From assembly GCA_017414715.1 (NCBI GenBank), contig JAFQKV010000068.1, positions 1 through 44,085 on the forward strand: a stretch of 44,085 bases of DNA, in the 5' to 3' direction. Below the pieces are notes generated by a model. It saw only the letters and a program-made list of their open reading frames with translations. It was not told the origin of the DNA and made no database searches. Made by a program: the position numbers and the translations under genes. Positions 7,590 to 15,573 of this stretch are shown piece after piece (position 1 is the first letter of the stretch; every line of letters begins with the position of its first letter). Source of the stretch: Clostridia bacterium (lineage in GTDB: Bacteria > Bacillota > Clostridia > Oscillospirales > QAMX01).

Positions 7590-8585
7590 ATGGGTGAATT
7601 CAACGGCATGCCTTACAAGAGCCTTGGCGGCAGCGGCCTGAAGGTGTCGAGTGTCGGACTGGGCACGTGGAAATTCGGATATCCGGAAACGGGGGATGCC
7701 TCCCGCGTCGGCCGTGAGGAGGCCTTCCGCATCTTTGATCGGGCACTGGAGCTGGGTGTCACCTTCTGGGACACCGCCAACCGCTACAATTTCGGCACCG
7801 GCAACTCCGAGCGCGTGCTCGGCGAATGGTTTGCCGCCCATCCCGAAAACCGCCGGGATATCGTCCTTGCCACCAAGCTTGCCGGCGAGATGGACGGAAA
7901 GACCCCCAACCATGCCGGGCTTTCCCGCACCAACATCATCGAGTCGGTCTATGCCAGCATGGACCGCATGAACCTTGACTATATCGATCTGCTCTATTTC
8001 CACTGGCCGGATCCCACCACCCCCCTCGAGGAAAGCCTGGAGGCGGTGGAGGATCTCGTGCGGGAGGACATCGTCCGCTATTTTGCCGTATCCAACTATA
8101 CCGTTGACGGCATCCGGGATATCCTGCGTATCTCCGGGCAGATGTCCCGCCGCTGCCGTCCCGTAGCCATTCAGAACCGCTACGATATCATCGCAAAGGA
8201 AGCCACTGACAAGCCCGGCGTGCTCTCTCTCTGTGCTGAAGAAGGGCTTTCCTATATTGCATGGAGCCCCCTTGCCTGCGGACTGCTCACCGGCCGCTAC
8301 AACGATCCCGCCGCCGTCGGTGCCGGCAACCGTCTGGTGGATGAAAACACCCTTGCCGCCTACGGCCCGGAGGTCTTTGAAAAGCTCCGCGCCCTTGCGG
8401 AGATCGCCGCCGCAGAGGGCGTTTCCATGGCGCAGCTCACCCTTTCCTACATGATGACCCTGCCCGGCATGGGTCCCGTCATTCCCGCCGCCTCCACCGT
8501 CGCCCAGCTTGAGCAGAACGCTCTCGCCGGCAAATATGTGCCCTCGGACGAGGTCTGTGCCCGCATCCGTGCCATCGTCGGCTGA
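7590..8585 (+). CDS. Aldo/keto reductase (Kv-beta-like branch)
   Basis: A 331-residue cytoplasmic NAD(P)H-dependent oxidoreductase with the (beta/alpha)8 aldo/keto reductase fold. Visible landmarks are the opening YKSLGGSGLKVSSVGLGTW; FWDTANRYNFGTGNSERVLG with the catalytic Asp and Tyr; the Lys in VLATKLAG; and the His in YFHWPDPTTPLEE. The C-terminal segment PVIPAASTVAQLEQNA is the usual cofactor-binding end. The pattern resembles the voltage-gated potassium channel beta/YghZ group, which reduces aldehydes and ketoacids. The physiological substrate is not evident. GGAGG precedes the ATG. It is the first gene of an operon with the YidR-like and WYL genes (14-nt gap, then 1-nt overlap). Confidence 0.88.
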   Translation: MGEFNGMPYKSLGGSGLKVSSVGLGTWKFGYPETGDASRVGREEAFRIFDRALELGVTFWDTANRYNFGTGNSERVLGEWFAAHPENRRDIVLATKLAGEMDGKTPNHAGLSRTNIIESVYASMDRMNLDYIDLLYFHWPDPTTPLEESLEAVEDLVREDIVRYFAVSNYTVDGIRDILRISGQMSRRCRPVAIQNRYDIIAKEATDKPGVLSLCAEEGLSYIAWSPLACGLLTGRYNDPAAVGAGNRLVDENTLAAYGPEVFEKLRALAEIAAAEGVSMAQLTLSYMMTLPGMGPVIPAASTVAQLEQNALAGKYVPSDEVCARIRAIVG

Positions 8586-8599
8586 AAAAGGAGTTTTGT

Positions 8600-9907
8600 A
8601 TGAAAAGCTTTGGTTTTGAGCGCATCCTCACCTCGGGAGATTATGACCACCAGCTGACCTGCGTAAACGTTTTCTCCTGCGATTCCCGGGAGATCCTTTA
8701 CGATACCCGCACCCGTGGCCGGGATCAGGATGCCTCCGTTATCGAATCCGTCAACTGCGAGAGCGGCGAGATCCGCCTCATCTACAAAAACGATACCGGT
8801 GCCAGGGGCGCCGTGGTCACCTGCCATCCCACCGAGCGCAAGGCCTGCTTCATCAAGGGGCTGGATCATCCGGAGATCAACGGAAAATATCATCTCACCT
8901 GTCGTCAGGGCGGCATCGTGAGCCTCGACGACATGTCCGACTTCTGCAATATCGATGCCCGTGACGTTCATGCCCCCTACACCCCCGGCGCGCTGCGCGG
9001 CGGCTCTCACGTGCACGTTTTCTCCCCGGACGGAAAATATATCAGCGACACCTACGACGATGCCGTCTGCCACCGCCTTGGTATTGAGCACGACGGTCCC
9101 GAGGGCGAGGCAAACCTGCGCAACGTGCAAATAAACATCCTCGGCCGCCCCGTCTCCGTGCCCGATCTGCCCGGCAACCACAGCGGTTCCGCCTTTACCT
9201 ACGTTGCGGCGCGGCTCCATTCCGATCCGAAGCCCGGCTCCGACGAGATCCGCACCTGCGAAGAGGAGACCTTCATCGGTCAGAACGGCTATGTGGATGC
9301 CGGCGGCATCCGCCACGCCCACGCTCTTGCCGCCATCGGCGAGGTTCGGAATGCCGACGGTGAGCCCGTGCAGGAGGTCTATATCATCCATCTGCCTGAG
9401 GGGGATATCCGCGACGGTGACGGTCCTCTCGTCGGTACCCCTACCACCCGTCCGCTGCCCCCTGCCGGCTGTGAACAGATCCGTCTGACGCATCTTTCCG
9501 AGCGGAAGATCCCCGGCATCCGGGGCACCCGCCACTGGCTGCGCACCACCCCCGACGGCCGCTGGGTGGCCTTCTTTGCCATGGATGACGACGGTATCCT
9601 GCAGGCCTTCAAAGCGGATACCGCCACCGGCCGCGTGGTACAGGTTTCTCACAACACTTTCAGCGCCCAAAGCCAGATGACCCTCTCTCCCGACGGTCTT
9701 TTCATGTACTACGCCGCCGGCGGAAGCCTCGTGCGCACCCACATGGAGGAGGGCTATACCGATATTCTCCTCGCCCCCGGTGGGCACCCCATCAACGAAG
9801 GCCCCGTCGTTGTCTCTCCGGACGGCAAGTGCATCGCCTACACCCGTATCATTCCCGGTACGGTGATGCGCCGTCAGCAGATCTGCACCTTTACTCTCAC
9901 CGACTGA
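8600..9907 (+). CDS. DUF3748 (YidR-like) predicted beta-propeller protein
   Basis: A 435-residue protein without signal peptide or membrane segment. From memory it resembles E. coli YidR (DUF3748). Shared features include an early YDHQLTCVNVFS, then TPGALRGGSHVHVFSPDGK, followed by LRNVQ, EVYIIHLPEGD, RHWLRTTPDGRWVAFFAMDDDG and several 'SPDG' turns (LSPDGLFMYY, VSPDGKCIAYT). Repeated SPDG/TPDG turns indicate TolB- or WD-like beta-propeller blades, comparable to oligogalacturonate lyase. The biochemical function is unknown. It sits between an aldo/keto reductase and a WYL regulator, which suggests a carbohydrate- or metabolite-responsive cassette. The ATG has AAGGAG upstream. The YidR assignment is fairly firm; the enzyme role is open. 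Confidence 0.78.
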   Translation: MKSFGFERILTSGDYDHQLTCVNVFSCDSREILYDTRTRGRDQDASVIESVNCESGEIRLIYKNDTGARGAVVTCHPTERKACFIKGLDHPEINGKYHLTCRQGGIVSLDDMSDFCNIDARDVHAPYTPGALRGGSHVHVFSPDGKYISDTYDDAVCHRLGIEHDGPEGEANLRNVQINILGRPVSVPDLPGNHSGSAFTYVAARLHSDPKPGSDEIRTCEEETFIGQNGYVDAGGIRHAHALAAIGEVRNADGEPVQEVYIIHLPEGDIRDGDGPLVGTPTTRPLPPAGCEQIRLTHLSERKIPGIRGTRHWLRTTPDGRWVAFFAMDDDGILQAFKADTATGRVVQVSHNTFSAQSQMTLSPDGLFMYYAAGGSLVRTHMEEGYTDILLAPGGHPINEGPVVVSPDGKCIAYTRIIPGTVMRRQQICTFTLTD

Positions 9908-10896
9908 TGCCAAAGTCTCCAAATCAGAAGCTGAAGCTTCTCTGGCTGGCAAAGATCCTGACGGAACGCACCGACGAGGAGCATCCCATGACCCTTGCAG
10001 AGATCACGGATGCCCTCGCCGCCTGCGGCATATCCGCCGAGCGCAAAAGTCTCTATGACGATATGGAGGCCCTGCGCACCTTCGGGCTGGACGTTATCAG
10101 CACCAAGGGGCGCCGCACGGGCTACTATATCGGCGCGCGGAAGTTCGAGCTGCCGGAGCTCAAGCTCCTCGTGGACAGCGTGCAGTCCTCCCGCTTTATC
10201 ACCCGGCAGAAAACCCTTGCCCTCATCGAAAAGATCGAGGGGCTGGCAAGCATCCATCAGGCCCGCGGTCTTGCCCGGCAGGTCTATGTGCGCAACCGGG
10301 TCAAAAGCATGAACGAGAGCGTTTATTATAACGTAGACGAGATCTCCGGCGCCATTCTTGACAACCGCCGCATTACCTTCCGCTATTTTTCCCGCAACGC
10401 AAAGCGGGAACGGGTCTTCCGACGGGAAGGTGCCCTCTACAAGTTAAGTCCCTTTGCCCTCATTTGGGATGATGAAAACTACTATATGCTGGCCTATGAC
10501 AGCGACACCGCCCGCTTCAAGCATTTTCGCGTGGATAAAATGGCCGATATTTGTACGGCAGATGAGCCGAGAGAGGGCCAGGAGGCCTTCGGGAAGCTCG
10601 ACATGTCCCTCTATACCACCAAGACCTTCGGCATGTTCACCGGCGAGGAGCGCCGGGTACGCATCCGCTTTGCCGCTCATCTTGCAGGTGCCATCATTGA
10701 CCGCTTCGGCGAGGACTGCACCCTCATTCCCCGCCCGGACGGTGATTTTGATGCCGCGCTGGACGTGGTGGTCAGCCCCCAGTTTTTTGCCTGGGTCTTC
10801 GGCTTCGGCCGCGAGGCCGAGATCCTCTCCCCCGCCAACGTGCGGGAAAGCTTTGCCGCCTATCTTGTCGGCATCGGAGCCCTGTATTTACCCTGA
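9907..10896 (+). CDS. WYL-domain transcriptional regulator
   Basis: A 329-residue regulator with an N-terminal winged helix (about residues 1-75) and a WYL ligand-sensing domain (about 140-320). The first part includes MTLAEITDALAACGISAERKSLYDDMEALRTFG, typical of HTH_11/DeoR-like helices before WYL domains; it is followed by KGRRTGYYIG. The later part reads KLSPFALIWDDENYYMLAYDSDTARFKHFRVDKM, the core WYL pattern in which 'NYYML' stands for the usual W-Y-L. ATG 9907 overlaps the TGA of the YidR-like gene by 1 nt; a longer upstream frame lies inside that gene and is not used. WYL proteins respond to nucleotides, nucleic acids or other small ligands. It probably controls its own operon. Confidence 0.85.
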   Translation: MPKSPNQKLKLLWLAKILTERTDEEHPMTLAEITDALAACGISAERKSLYDDMEALRTFGLDVISTKGRRTGYYIGARKFELPELKLLVDSVQSSRFITRQKTLALIEKIEGLASIHQARGLARQVYVRNRVKSMNESVYYNVDEISGAILDNRRITFRYFSRNAKRERVFRREGALYKLSPFALIWDDENYYMLAYDSDTARFKHFRVDKMADICTADEPREGQEAFGKLDMSLYTTKTFGMFTGEERRVRIRFAAHLAGAIIDRFGEDCTLIPRPDGDFDAALDVVVSPQFFAWVFGFGREAEILSPANVRESFAAYLVGIGALYLP

Positions 10897-10898
10897 AA

Positions 10899-10933
10899 AA
10901 AAGACGGAAGATGCGCAGCATCTTCCGTCTTTT
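10899..10933. terminator. Bidirectional terminator
   Basis: A perfect 16-bp stem (10899-10914 with 10918-10933) around loop GCA, with A-run and T-run flanks. It serves the WYL operon on the plus strand and the rny operon on the minus strand. Confidence 0.88.
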
Positions 10934-10943
10934 CCGTTCGGTA

Positions 10944-11105
10944 TTATTTTCCCGTATCCCGGCTGCTCTTCACGATGCTGAATACCAGCACCGCCGCACC
11001 GAGCACTAGCATATTTGCGCCGAGGGCCGTGGCTGCCTGCCGAGCAAACACGCCGATCAATCCGCCGCCGATACCGGCAGCGACGGTATACGCCACTTTT
11101 CTCAC
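10944..11105 (-). CDS. 53-residue small membrane protein (GTG start)
   Basis: A short gene from GTG 11105 to TAA 10946-10944, with GGAGGA 8 nt before the start. The protein starts MRKVAYTVAAGIGGGLIGVF and continues ARQAATALGANMLVLGAAVL, then VFSIVKSSRDTGK. It has two hydrophobic segments (about residues 5-20 and 29-45) separated by a short Arg-containing turn, and a basic C terminus. It is the last gene of the rny-ymdB-yggS-S-component operon, 25 nt after the S-component stop, just before the terminator. I do not recognise the family. It could be an accessory subunit of the neighbouring transporter or an unrelated small hydrophobic protein. Confidence 0.65.
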   Translation of the reverse strand: MRKVAYTVAAGIGGGLIGVFARQAATALGANMLVLGAAVLVFSIVKSSRDTGK

Positions 11106-11130
11106 TTTCTTATCCTCCGCAGCAAAAAAC

Positions 11131-11616
11131 TCAGAATTTGATCTTTTTGTCCAAAAGCTTCGCCGTCACCACAAAGATGATGAGACTTGCAAGGGACTGC
11201 AGCGCATTTGCAGGCGTGTAAGACAGAGCCACCAGGGGCTCCCCGGAAAGAATGCAGTCACCGACAAAATAGCCCGCCACATTGACAATGCCTGCCGCGA
11301 TACCGGCAATGCAGAAGCTTGCAAGGCTCTGCTTTTTACGCAGGATGGGAGATGCCACCAGCGCCATCAGCGCCTTGGTCACCACGGTGATGGGCGCATA
11401 GGCGGCATAACCGCCGGCAATATCCGCAAGACCGGCACCAACTGCGGCGGCAGCCATCGCCCAGGGGGCAGGCAGCCATAACGCCGCAAGAGAAATGGCC
11501 GCATCACCGAGGTGGACATAGCCGCCCGGGAAGGGGATCTTGATAAAGAAGGTCAGACAGAAGATGACCGCCGCAAGCATGGAGGTACGGGCAATAATCT
11601 TCACCGTGTTTTTCAT
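11131..11616 (-). CDS. ECF transporter S-component (substrate-binding membrane subunit)
   Basis: A 161-residue membrane protein with about five to six hydrophobic helices, of the ECF transporter S-component type. The N-terminal MKNTVKIIARTSMLAAVIFCLTFF and the PFPGGYVHLGDAAISLAALWL block are characteristic of S-components of the PF07155-like group, which capture vitamins or precursors and pair with a shared EcfT/EcfA module. No EcfT or ATPase is encoded nearby, so it would use the housekeeping module. The ATG has a GGAG-type site. It follows yggs by 30 nt. Because YggS handles pyridoxal phosphate, vitamin B6 is the most attractive substrate guess, but it is only an inference; hydroxymethylpyrimidine or another vitamin is possible. 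Confidence 0.8.
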   Translation of the reverse strand: MKNTVKIIARTSMLAAVIFCLTFFIKIPFPGGYVHLGDAAISLAALWLPAPWAMAAAAVGAGLADIAGGYAAYAPITVVTKALMALVASPILRKKQSLASFCIAGIAAGIVNVAGYFVGDCILSGEPLVALSYTPANALQSLASLIIFVVTAKLLDKKIKF

Positions 11617-11646
11617 TGTTTTTTTCTCCTCTTGTATGCTTTTTTA

Positions 11647-12324
11647 TCAGATACGCGCCCCGAAAATTCCGGTGCCGACACGAATCAGTGTACTTCCCTC
11701 CCGAATAGCAGCAGCCCAGTCGCCGCTCATGCCCATGGAGAGGGTATCAAAGCCCCATTCCGAGGTATAGGTCTCATAGATCCCGCGGGTTTTTGCAAAC
11801 CACGGCGCGGTTTCCTCCGGCGTGCCGCGGGGCGGCACGCACATCAAGCCCCGCAGGCGAAGGCCGGGCAAAACCCGGACGGCGGCGAGAAGCTCCGGCA
11901 GATCCTCCGGCAGGCAGCCGGTCTTGTTCTCATCCCGACCGATGTTGAGCTCCGCAAGGATCTCCTGCGTGATGCCCAGCGCTTCGGCACGGTCGGAGAT
12001 CGCCTTGGCCAGCCGGGGAGAATCCACCGACTGTATGAGATCGCACCGCCCCACCAGAAATTTCACCTTATTGGTCTGCAGATGGCCGATAAAATGCACC
12101 GGTTTTCCGGCATAGGCCCCGGCATCGTACTTTTCACAGAATTCCTGCACGCGGTTTTCCCCGCAGGCATCCACAAAGGGCAGCACGGCGCGCACCCGCT
12201 CCGCGCTCTGTACCTTGGTGGCGGCAAGCACCGTAACAGATGCCGGATCGCGTCCGGCATCGCGGCACACCGCCTCCACCTCCCGGCGGAGAGACTCCGC
12301 CCGGGCAATGATGTTTTCTTCCAT
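11647..12324 (-). CDS. yggS: YggS/PLPBP family pyridoxal phosphate homeostasis protein
   Basis: A 225-residue cytoplasmic protein with a PLP-binding (beta/alpha)8 barrel like alanine racemase, but without catalytic partners. Key segments are VTVLAATKVQSAERV (the PLP Lys is in ATK), FVDACGENRVQEF, PVHFIGHLQTNKVKFL, RGLMCVPP and the C-terminal LSMGMSGDWAAAIREGSTLIRVGTGIFG, all strongly conserved in YggS/YlmE/PROSC. Family members buffer PLP and influence amino-acid metabolism. The usual clostridial neighbours of this gene are cell-division genes (sepF); here it is instead between ymdB (10-nt gap) and an ECF S-component, which is notable. Confidence 0.93.
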   Translation of the reverse strand: MEENIIARAESLRREVEAVCRDAGRDPASVTVLAATKVQSAERVRAVLPFVDACGENRVQEFCEKYDAGAYAGKPVHFIGHLQTNKVKFLVGRCDLIQSVDSPRLAKAISDRAEALGITQEILAELNIGRDENKTGCLPEDLPELLAAVRVLPGLRLRGLMCVPPRGTPEETAPWFAKTRGIYETYTSEWGFDTLSMGMSGDWAAAIREGSTLIRVGTGIFGARI

Positions 12325-12334
12325 AATGTCTGTC

Positions 12335-13114
12335 CTACAGCTTCACATTCTTCAAAATGCGCTCAATGCGCACACATTTTCCGTCGTTGTCGCCGATCTC
12401 ACAGAAAACGCCGGCGATGACGGCATCTCCCTCCGGCCAGGTCTTGCCCGAGAAGGCCTTTCCGTTGCGGAACTGCTCCAGCGCCCAGGCAGGATCCACG
12501 CCGATGACGGAGTTTTCCGGGCCGCACATGCCAAGATCGGTGATATACCCCGTGCCGCTGCGGATCTGCTCATCCGCCGTCTGCACGTGGGTGTGGGTGC
12601 CTACAAGAAGGGACACCTTTCCCTCCAGCACATAGCGCATGGCGATCTTCTCGGAGGTGGATTCCGCGTGAAAATCCACCAGCACGGTGCTGCAACTCTT
12701 TTTCAGCTCACAAAGCTCCTTTTCCACCGCAAGAAAGGGGTTATCCGGATTGTAATCCATGCCAAACCGGCCGGAAAGCACCAGAACACCCACTTCTCTG
12801 TGCCGTGCCTCAAAGATCCCGCTTCCCCGTCCGGGCAGACGGGGAAGATTTGCCGGGCGCAGGATTCGATCATCCCGATCGATACGGTCGAGGATCTCCC
12901 GCCGGTCAAAGGCGTGGTTGCCGAGGGTAATCACGTCCGCCCCGGCGTAGAAAATGCGGTCGGCCTGCGCCGGCGTCATGCCGACACCGGCAGCGTTCTC
13001 CCCGTTGACAAGGGTGAGATCGGCGGCATAGGTACGCCGCAGCTCCGGCAGCACCTTTTCAAGCCCCCGCAGGCCTGTCTCGCCTGCCACATCCCCCATA
13101 AAGAGAATATTCAT
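12335..13114 (-). CDS. ymdB: YmdB family metallophosphoesterase
   Basis: A 259-residue calcineurin-like phosphoesterase of the YmdB/TIGR00282 family, known to hydrolyse 2',3'-cyclic nucleotides and to affect biofilm and motility decisions in Bacillus subtilis. The metal-binding motifs appear in order: MNILFMGDVAGETG, VNGENAAGVG, TLGNHAFDRRE, VDFHAESTSEK and VGTHTHVQTADE. The start at ATG 13114 is chosen for its GGAG site and because it begins the conserved MNILFMGD; a longer frame upstream only adds the palindrome sequence. It follows rny, the standard order in Firmicutes, with a hairpin between them. Confidence 0.93.
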   Translation of the reverse strand: MNILFMGDVAGETGLRGLEKVLPELRRTYAADLTLVNGENAAGVGMTPAQADRIFYAGADVITLGNHAFDRREILDRIDRDDRILRPANLPRLPGRGSGIFEARHREVGVLVLSGRFGMDYNPDNPFLAVEKELCELKKSCSTVLVDFHAESTSEKIAMRYVLEGKVSLLVGTHTHVQTADEQIRSGTGYITDLGMCGPENSVIGVDPAWALEQFRNGKAFSGKTWPEGDAVIAGVFCEIGDNDGKCVRIERILKNVKL

Positions 13115-13141
13115 CGGTTTTCTCCGTTTCAGGAATATAAA

Positions 13142-13173
13142 CGGCACCGCCCGGATCATTTTGGGCGGTGCCG
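13142..13173 (-). terminator. Hairpin between rny and ymdB (partial terminator)
   Basis: An 11-bp GC-rich stem (13142-13152 with 13163-13173), 10-nt loop, followed on the minus strand by TTTATA. The short T-run suggests incomplete termination or an RNA-stability element that lowers ymdB and downstream expression relative to rny. Confidence 0.65.
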
Positions 13174-13189
13174 CATTCATTTTTATACC

Positions 13190-14743
13190 TTATTTTGCGT
13201 AGTCGACAGCGCGGTTCTCGCGGATGATGTTGACCTTGATCTGGCCGGGATACTGCAGCTCGGCCTCGATCTTGTTGGCCACATCGCGGGCGAGGAGCAC
13301 AAGACCGTCGTCGCTGACTTCCTCGGGGCGAACCAGAATGCGGATCTCGCGTCCTGCCTGTACGGCAAAGGACCGTTCGACACCCTTGAAGCTGCAGGCG
13401 ATCTCCTCCAGCTTCTCCAGACGCTTGATGTAAGCTTCGATATTCTCGCGGCGGGCACCGGGCCGGGCGGCGGAGATATCGTCGGCGGCATCGACCAGGC
13501 AGGCAATGACGGTGGTGGGCTCTACATCACCGTGATGGGCTGCGATGGCATGGATGACCTCGTCATGCTCACGGTACTTCTTGGCAACATCCACACCGAT
13601 ATCAACATGGGAGCCCTCGACCTCGTGGGAGAGGGCCTTGCCGATATCATGCAGCAGGCCGGCGCGCTTTGCCAGCATAACGTCGGCACCGATCTCGGAG
13701 GCCAGATGACCGGCAAGGTGAGCGACCTCCAGAGAGTGGCGCAGCACGTTCTGGCCGTAGCTGGAGCGGTAATGCAGCCGTCCGATAAGGCGGATGAGCT
13801 CGGGATTCATGCCGTGGATACCAACCTCCAGCATGGCGCGCTCGCCTTCCTGACGGATGGTGTTCTCCACTTCCTTGCGGGCCTTCTCCACCATATCCTC
13901 AATACGAGTGGGATGGATGCGGCCGTCGGAGATGAGCTTCTCCAGCGCAAGACGGGCGATCTCGCGACGGACGGGATCAAAGCAGGACAGGGTGATGGCC
14001 TCGGGGGTGTCGTCGATGATCAGATCGACACCGGTGAGGGTCTCCAGGGCGCGGATGTTGCGGCCCTCGCGGCCGATGATACGGCCCTTCATATCGTCAT
14101 TGGGCAGAGGCACAACGGAAACGGTGGCCTCGCTGACGTAGTCGGAGGCGCACTTGGAAATGGCCTGGGAGATGTATTCCTTGGCCTTGGCCTCGGCGGT
14201 GTCCTTCAGATTCTGGTTGATCTCGCGGATCTTGAGGGCAGCCTCATGCTCCACGGCGGACTGCAGGGTCTCCAAAAGGTAACGCTTGGCCTCCTCCTGG
14301 GAATAGCCGGAAATCTTCTCCAGCAGATCGAGCTCGCTCTTCTTCAGCCGCTCGGCCTCCTCGCGGACGGCATCGGCATCTTTCAGCTTCTGCTCCAGCT
14401 GGGCCTTCTGAGCCTCCAGATTGTCATACTTGCGCTCCAGCAGCTCATCGCGGGACTGGAGACGGCGCTCCTGCTTTTGCAGCTCAACGCGCTGCTCCTT
14501 GATCTCGCGCTCGGCCTCGTTGCGGGTACGGAGGATCTCCTCCTTGGCCTCGACAAGGGCTTCGCGCTTCTTGGATTCGGCGGCCTTGACGGCCTCATTG
14601 ACGATGCGGGTGGCTTCTTCTTCTGCGCCGCGGATCTCTTTTTCCGCGACCTTCTTGCGGTAGGCAACGCCGGCAGCAAAACCGACGATCGCCGCAACGG
14701 CAGCCGCTGCGACAAGGATCAGTATCCAGATTGTTGTATCCAT
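13190..14743 (-). CDS. rny: Ribonuclease Y
   Basis: A 517-residue membrane-anchored endoribonuclease that starts mRNA decay in Firmicutes. Domain order: one transmembrane helix (about residues 4-27, [20 protein letters not shown]), a long charged coiled coil (about 30-200, rich in EEA/KEE/LEQK), a KH domain with [19 protein letters not shown], and an HD domain with the metal-binding [13 protein letters not shown] and [12 protein letters not shown]. The length equals the family norm of about 510-520. The ATG at 14743 is somewhat distant from GGAGG (about 15 nt), so initiation may be moderate. It is first in an operon with ymdB, yggS, an S-component and a small membrane protein. Confidence 0.96.
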   Translation of the reverse strand: MDTTIWILILVAAAAVAAIVGFAAGVAYRKKVAEKEIRGAEEEATRIVNEAVKAAESKKREALVEAKEEILRTRNEAEREIKEQRVELQKQERRLQSRDELLERKYDNLEAQKAQLEQKLKDADAVREEAERLKKSELDLLEKISGYSQEEAKRYLLETLQSAVEHEAALKIREINQNLKDTAEAKAKEYISQAISKCASDYVSEATVSVVPLPNDDMKGRIIGREGRNIRALETLTGVDLIIDDTPEAITLSCFDPVRREIARLALEKLISDGRIHPTRIEDMVEKARKEVENTIRQEGERAMLEVGIHGMNPELIRLIGRLHYRSSYGQNVLRHSLEVAHLAGHLASEIGADVMLAKRAGLLHDIGKALSHEVEGSHVDIGVDVAKKYREHDEVIHAIAAHHGDVEPTTVIACLVDAADDISAARPGARRENIEAYIKRLEKLEEIACSFKGVERSFAVQAGREIRILVRPEEVSDDGLVLLARDVANKIEAELQYPGQIKVNIIRENRAVDYAK

Positions 14744-14793
14744 CGTTAGAACGTTTTTCCTCCAAATCTATATAAATGCAATGGTACTTATAC

Positions 14794-14823
14794 ATTTTAC
14801 AATACGTGCCCTCTCCTTGTCAA
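14794..14823 (-). promoter_or_regulatory. Promoter of the rny operon
   Basis: Minus strand consensus TTGACA (14823-14818), 18-bp spacer, TAAAAT (14799-14794), 51 bp before rny. Confidence 0.75.
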
Positions 14824-14947
14824 GAGAAAGACGGGGATTGTTTGCCCCGCCTGCACAATATATGCAGATTTTGTCCGCGCCCGCCGCAAGACATTGTGTT
14901 TTGTCGCATTCCGTCAAAAACAAAGGAAGGATCTTACCTCATTCCCC

Positions 14948-14976
14948 TTGCAAAACCGTGCGTTTCGCGTTATAAT
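14948..14976 (+). promoter_or_regulatory. Promoter of tRNA-Gly
   Basis: TTGCAA (14948-14953), 17-bp spacer and perfect TATAAT (14971-14976), 18 bp before the mature tRNA 5' end. Bases 14824-14947 show nothing else. Confidence 0.8.
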
Positions 14977-14994
14977 AGTATCCGCAAAATCCGT

Positions 14995-15069
14995 GCGGGA
15001 GTAGTTCAGTGGTAGAGCACCTGCTTCCCAAGCAGGCTGTCGCGGGTTCGAATCCCGTTTCCCGCTCCA
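14995..15069 (+). tRNA. tRNA-Gly, anticodon CCC
   Basis: A complete 75-nt cloverleaf including encoded CCA. The acceptor stem GCGGGAG pairs with TTCCCGC through one G-U. The D arm is GTTCAGTGGTAGAGC. The anticodon stem CCTGC/GCAGG holds the loop TTCCCAA with anticodon CCC (15027-15029). The T arm GCGGG-TTCGAAT-CCCGT is intact. It reads GGG codons. It has its own promoter and an efficient terminator directly after CCA. Confidence 0.95.
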
Positions 15070-15070
15070 A

Positions 15071-15104
15071 AATAAAAAGCAGGCCTCGCGCCTGCTTTTT
15101 TATT
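15071..15104 (+). terminator. Terminator of tRNA-Gly
   Basis: The stem AATAAAAAGCAGGC (15071-15084) pairs with 15090-15104 around loop CTCGC, with one extra T in the 3' arm's T-run. Its 5' arm is identical over 17 bp (15068-15084) to that of the hairpin at 15803-15841. Confidence 0.85.
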
Positions 15105-15151
15105 TTGGAACGGGAAATGAGTAAGAAGAAACCGCGTCCGCTTTTTTGCGT

Positions 15152-15245
15152 GGGCATCCTTGATGCCCGACCTCCATGCCTTTTGGCGGTCAGCAAAAAA
15201 CGGTCATCCTGTCGCAGACAGGATGGGGTTCTCGAATCCCGTTTC
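15152..15245 (+). repeat. Structured spacer with a partial tRNA-Gly T-arm copy
   Basis: Two short perfect hairpins lie here: GGGCATC (15152-15158) with 15162-15168, and CATCCTGTC (15205-15213) with 15217-15225. They are followed by TCGAATCCCGTTTC at 15232-15245, a 14-bp direct repeat of the tRNA-Gly T-arm/acceptor region (15048-15061). There is no coding signal and no tRNA-like remainder. It may be a scar of tRNA-targeted integration or a partial duplication. Confidence 0.5.
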
Positions 15246-15294
15246 TTTTCAATGAAATAAAACTCTTGCGGGATTTGTCAAATACGCTTTGCGC

Positions 15295-15422
15295 GTGAAA
15301 TACTGCTTCGTAATGTGAAATGCCTGCGGGTGCGGGGGGATTTACTTCTTTTCACTTGATGCGACAGTATTAAATTTCACAATGACAGCAGGTCATTATT
15401 TCACATCCGAAGAATATTTCAC
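15295..15422. repeat. Cluster of GTGAAA/TTTCAC hexamers
   Basis: Six copies of the same 6-mer lie within 128 bp: GTGAAA at 15295 and 15315, then TTTCAC at 15350, 15375, 15399 and 15417, so the two orientations face each other. Small hairpins are interspersed (AATGAC...GTCATT at 15381-15397; ATATCGC...GCGATAT near 15486-15503). No reading frame is convincing between 15070 and 15573. Spacing is irregular, so it is not a CRISPR array. It resembles the short dispersed palindromic repeats of gut clostridia. Confidence 0.55.
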
Positions 15423-15506
15423 TTTAAAGGAACGGATCTTATCATATTTACAGTGCAAATAAATCACACGGCTTGTCGTATATCATATCGCGCAGGCGAT
15501 ATTTCA

Positions 15507-15535
15507 TTGAAAATATGCACTATTTATGATATAAT
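15507..15535 (+). promoter_or_regulatory. Promoter of the two-helix protein gene
   Basis: TTGAAA (15507-15512), 17-bp spacer and perfect TATAAT (15530-15535), 38 bp before the start codon. Confidence 0.75.
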
Positions 15536-15573
15536 CAATTCAGGAAATAAGCATTTGACGAAGGAGTATGATT

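Noticed and set aside
12215-14749. An 844-codon plus-strand frame opposite rny and ymdB
   Set aside because: The sequence is a compositional shadow; the opposite strand encodes full RNase Y and YmdB motifs.
15295-15422. Hexamer cluster considered as a CRISPR array
   Set aside because: Units are 6 bp, in both orientations, with irregular spacing of about 18-35 bp, and no cas gene is present.
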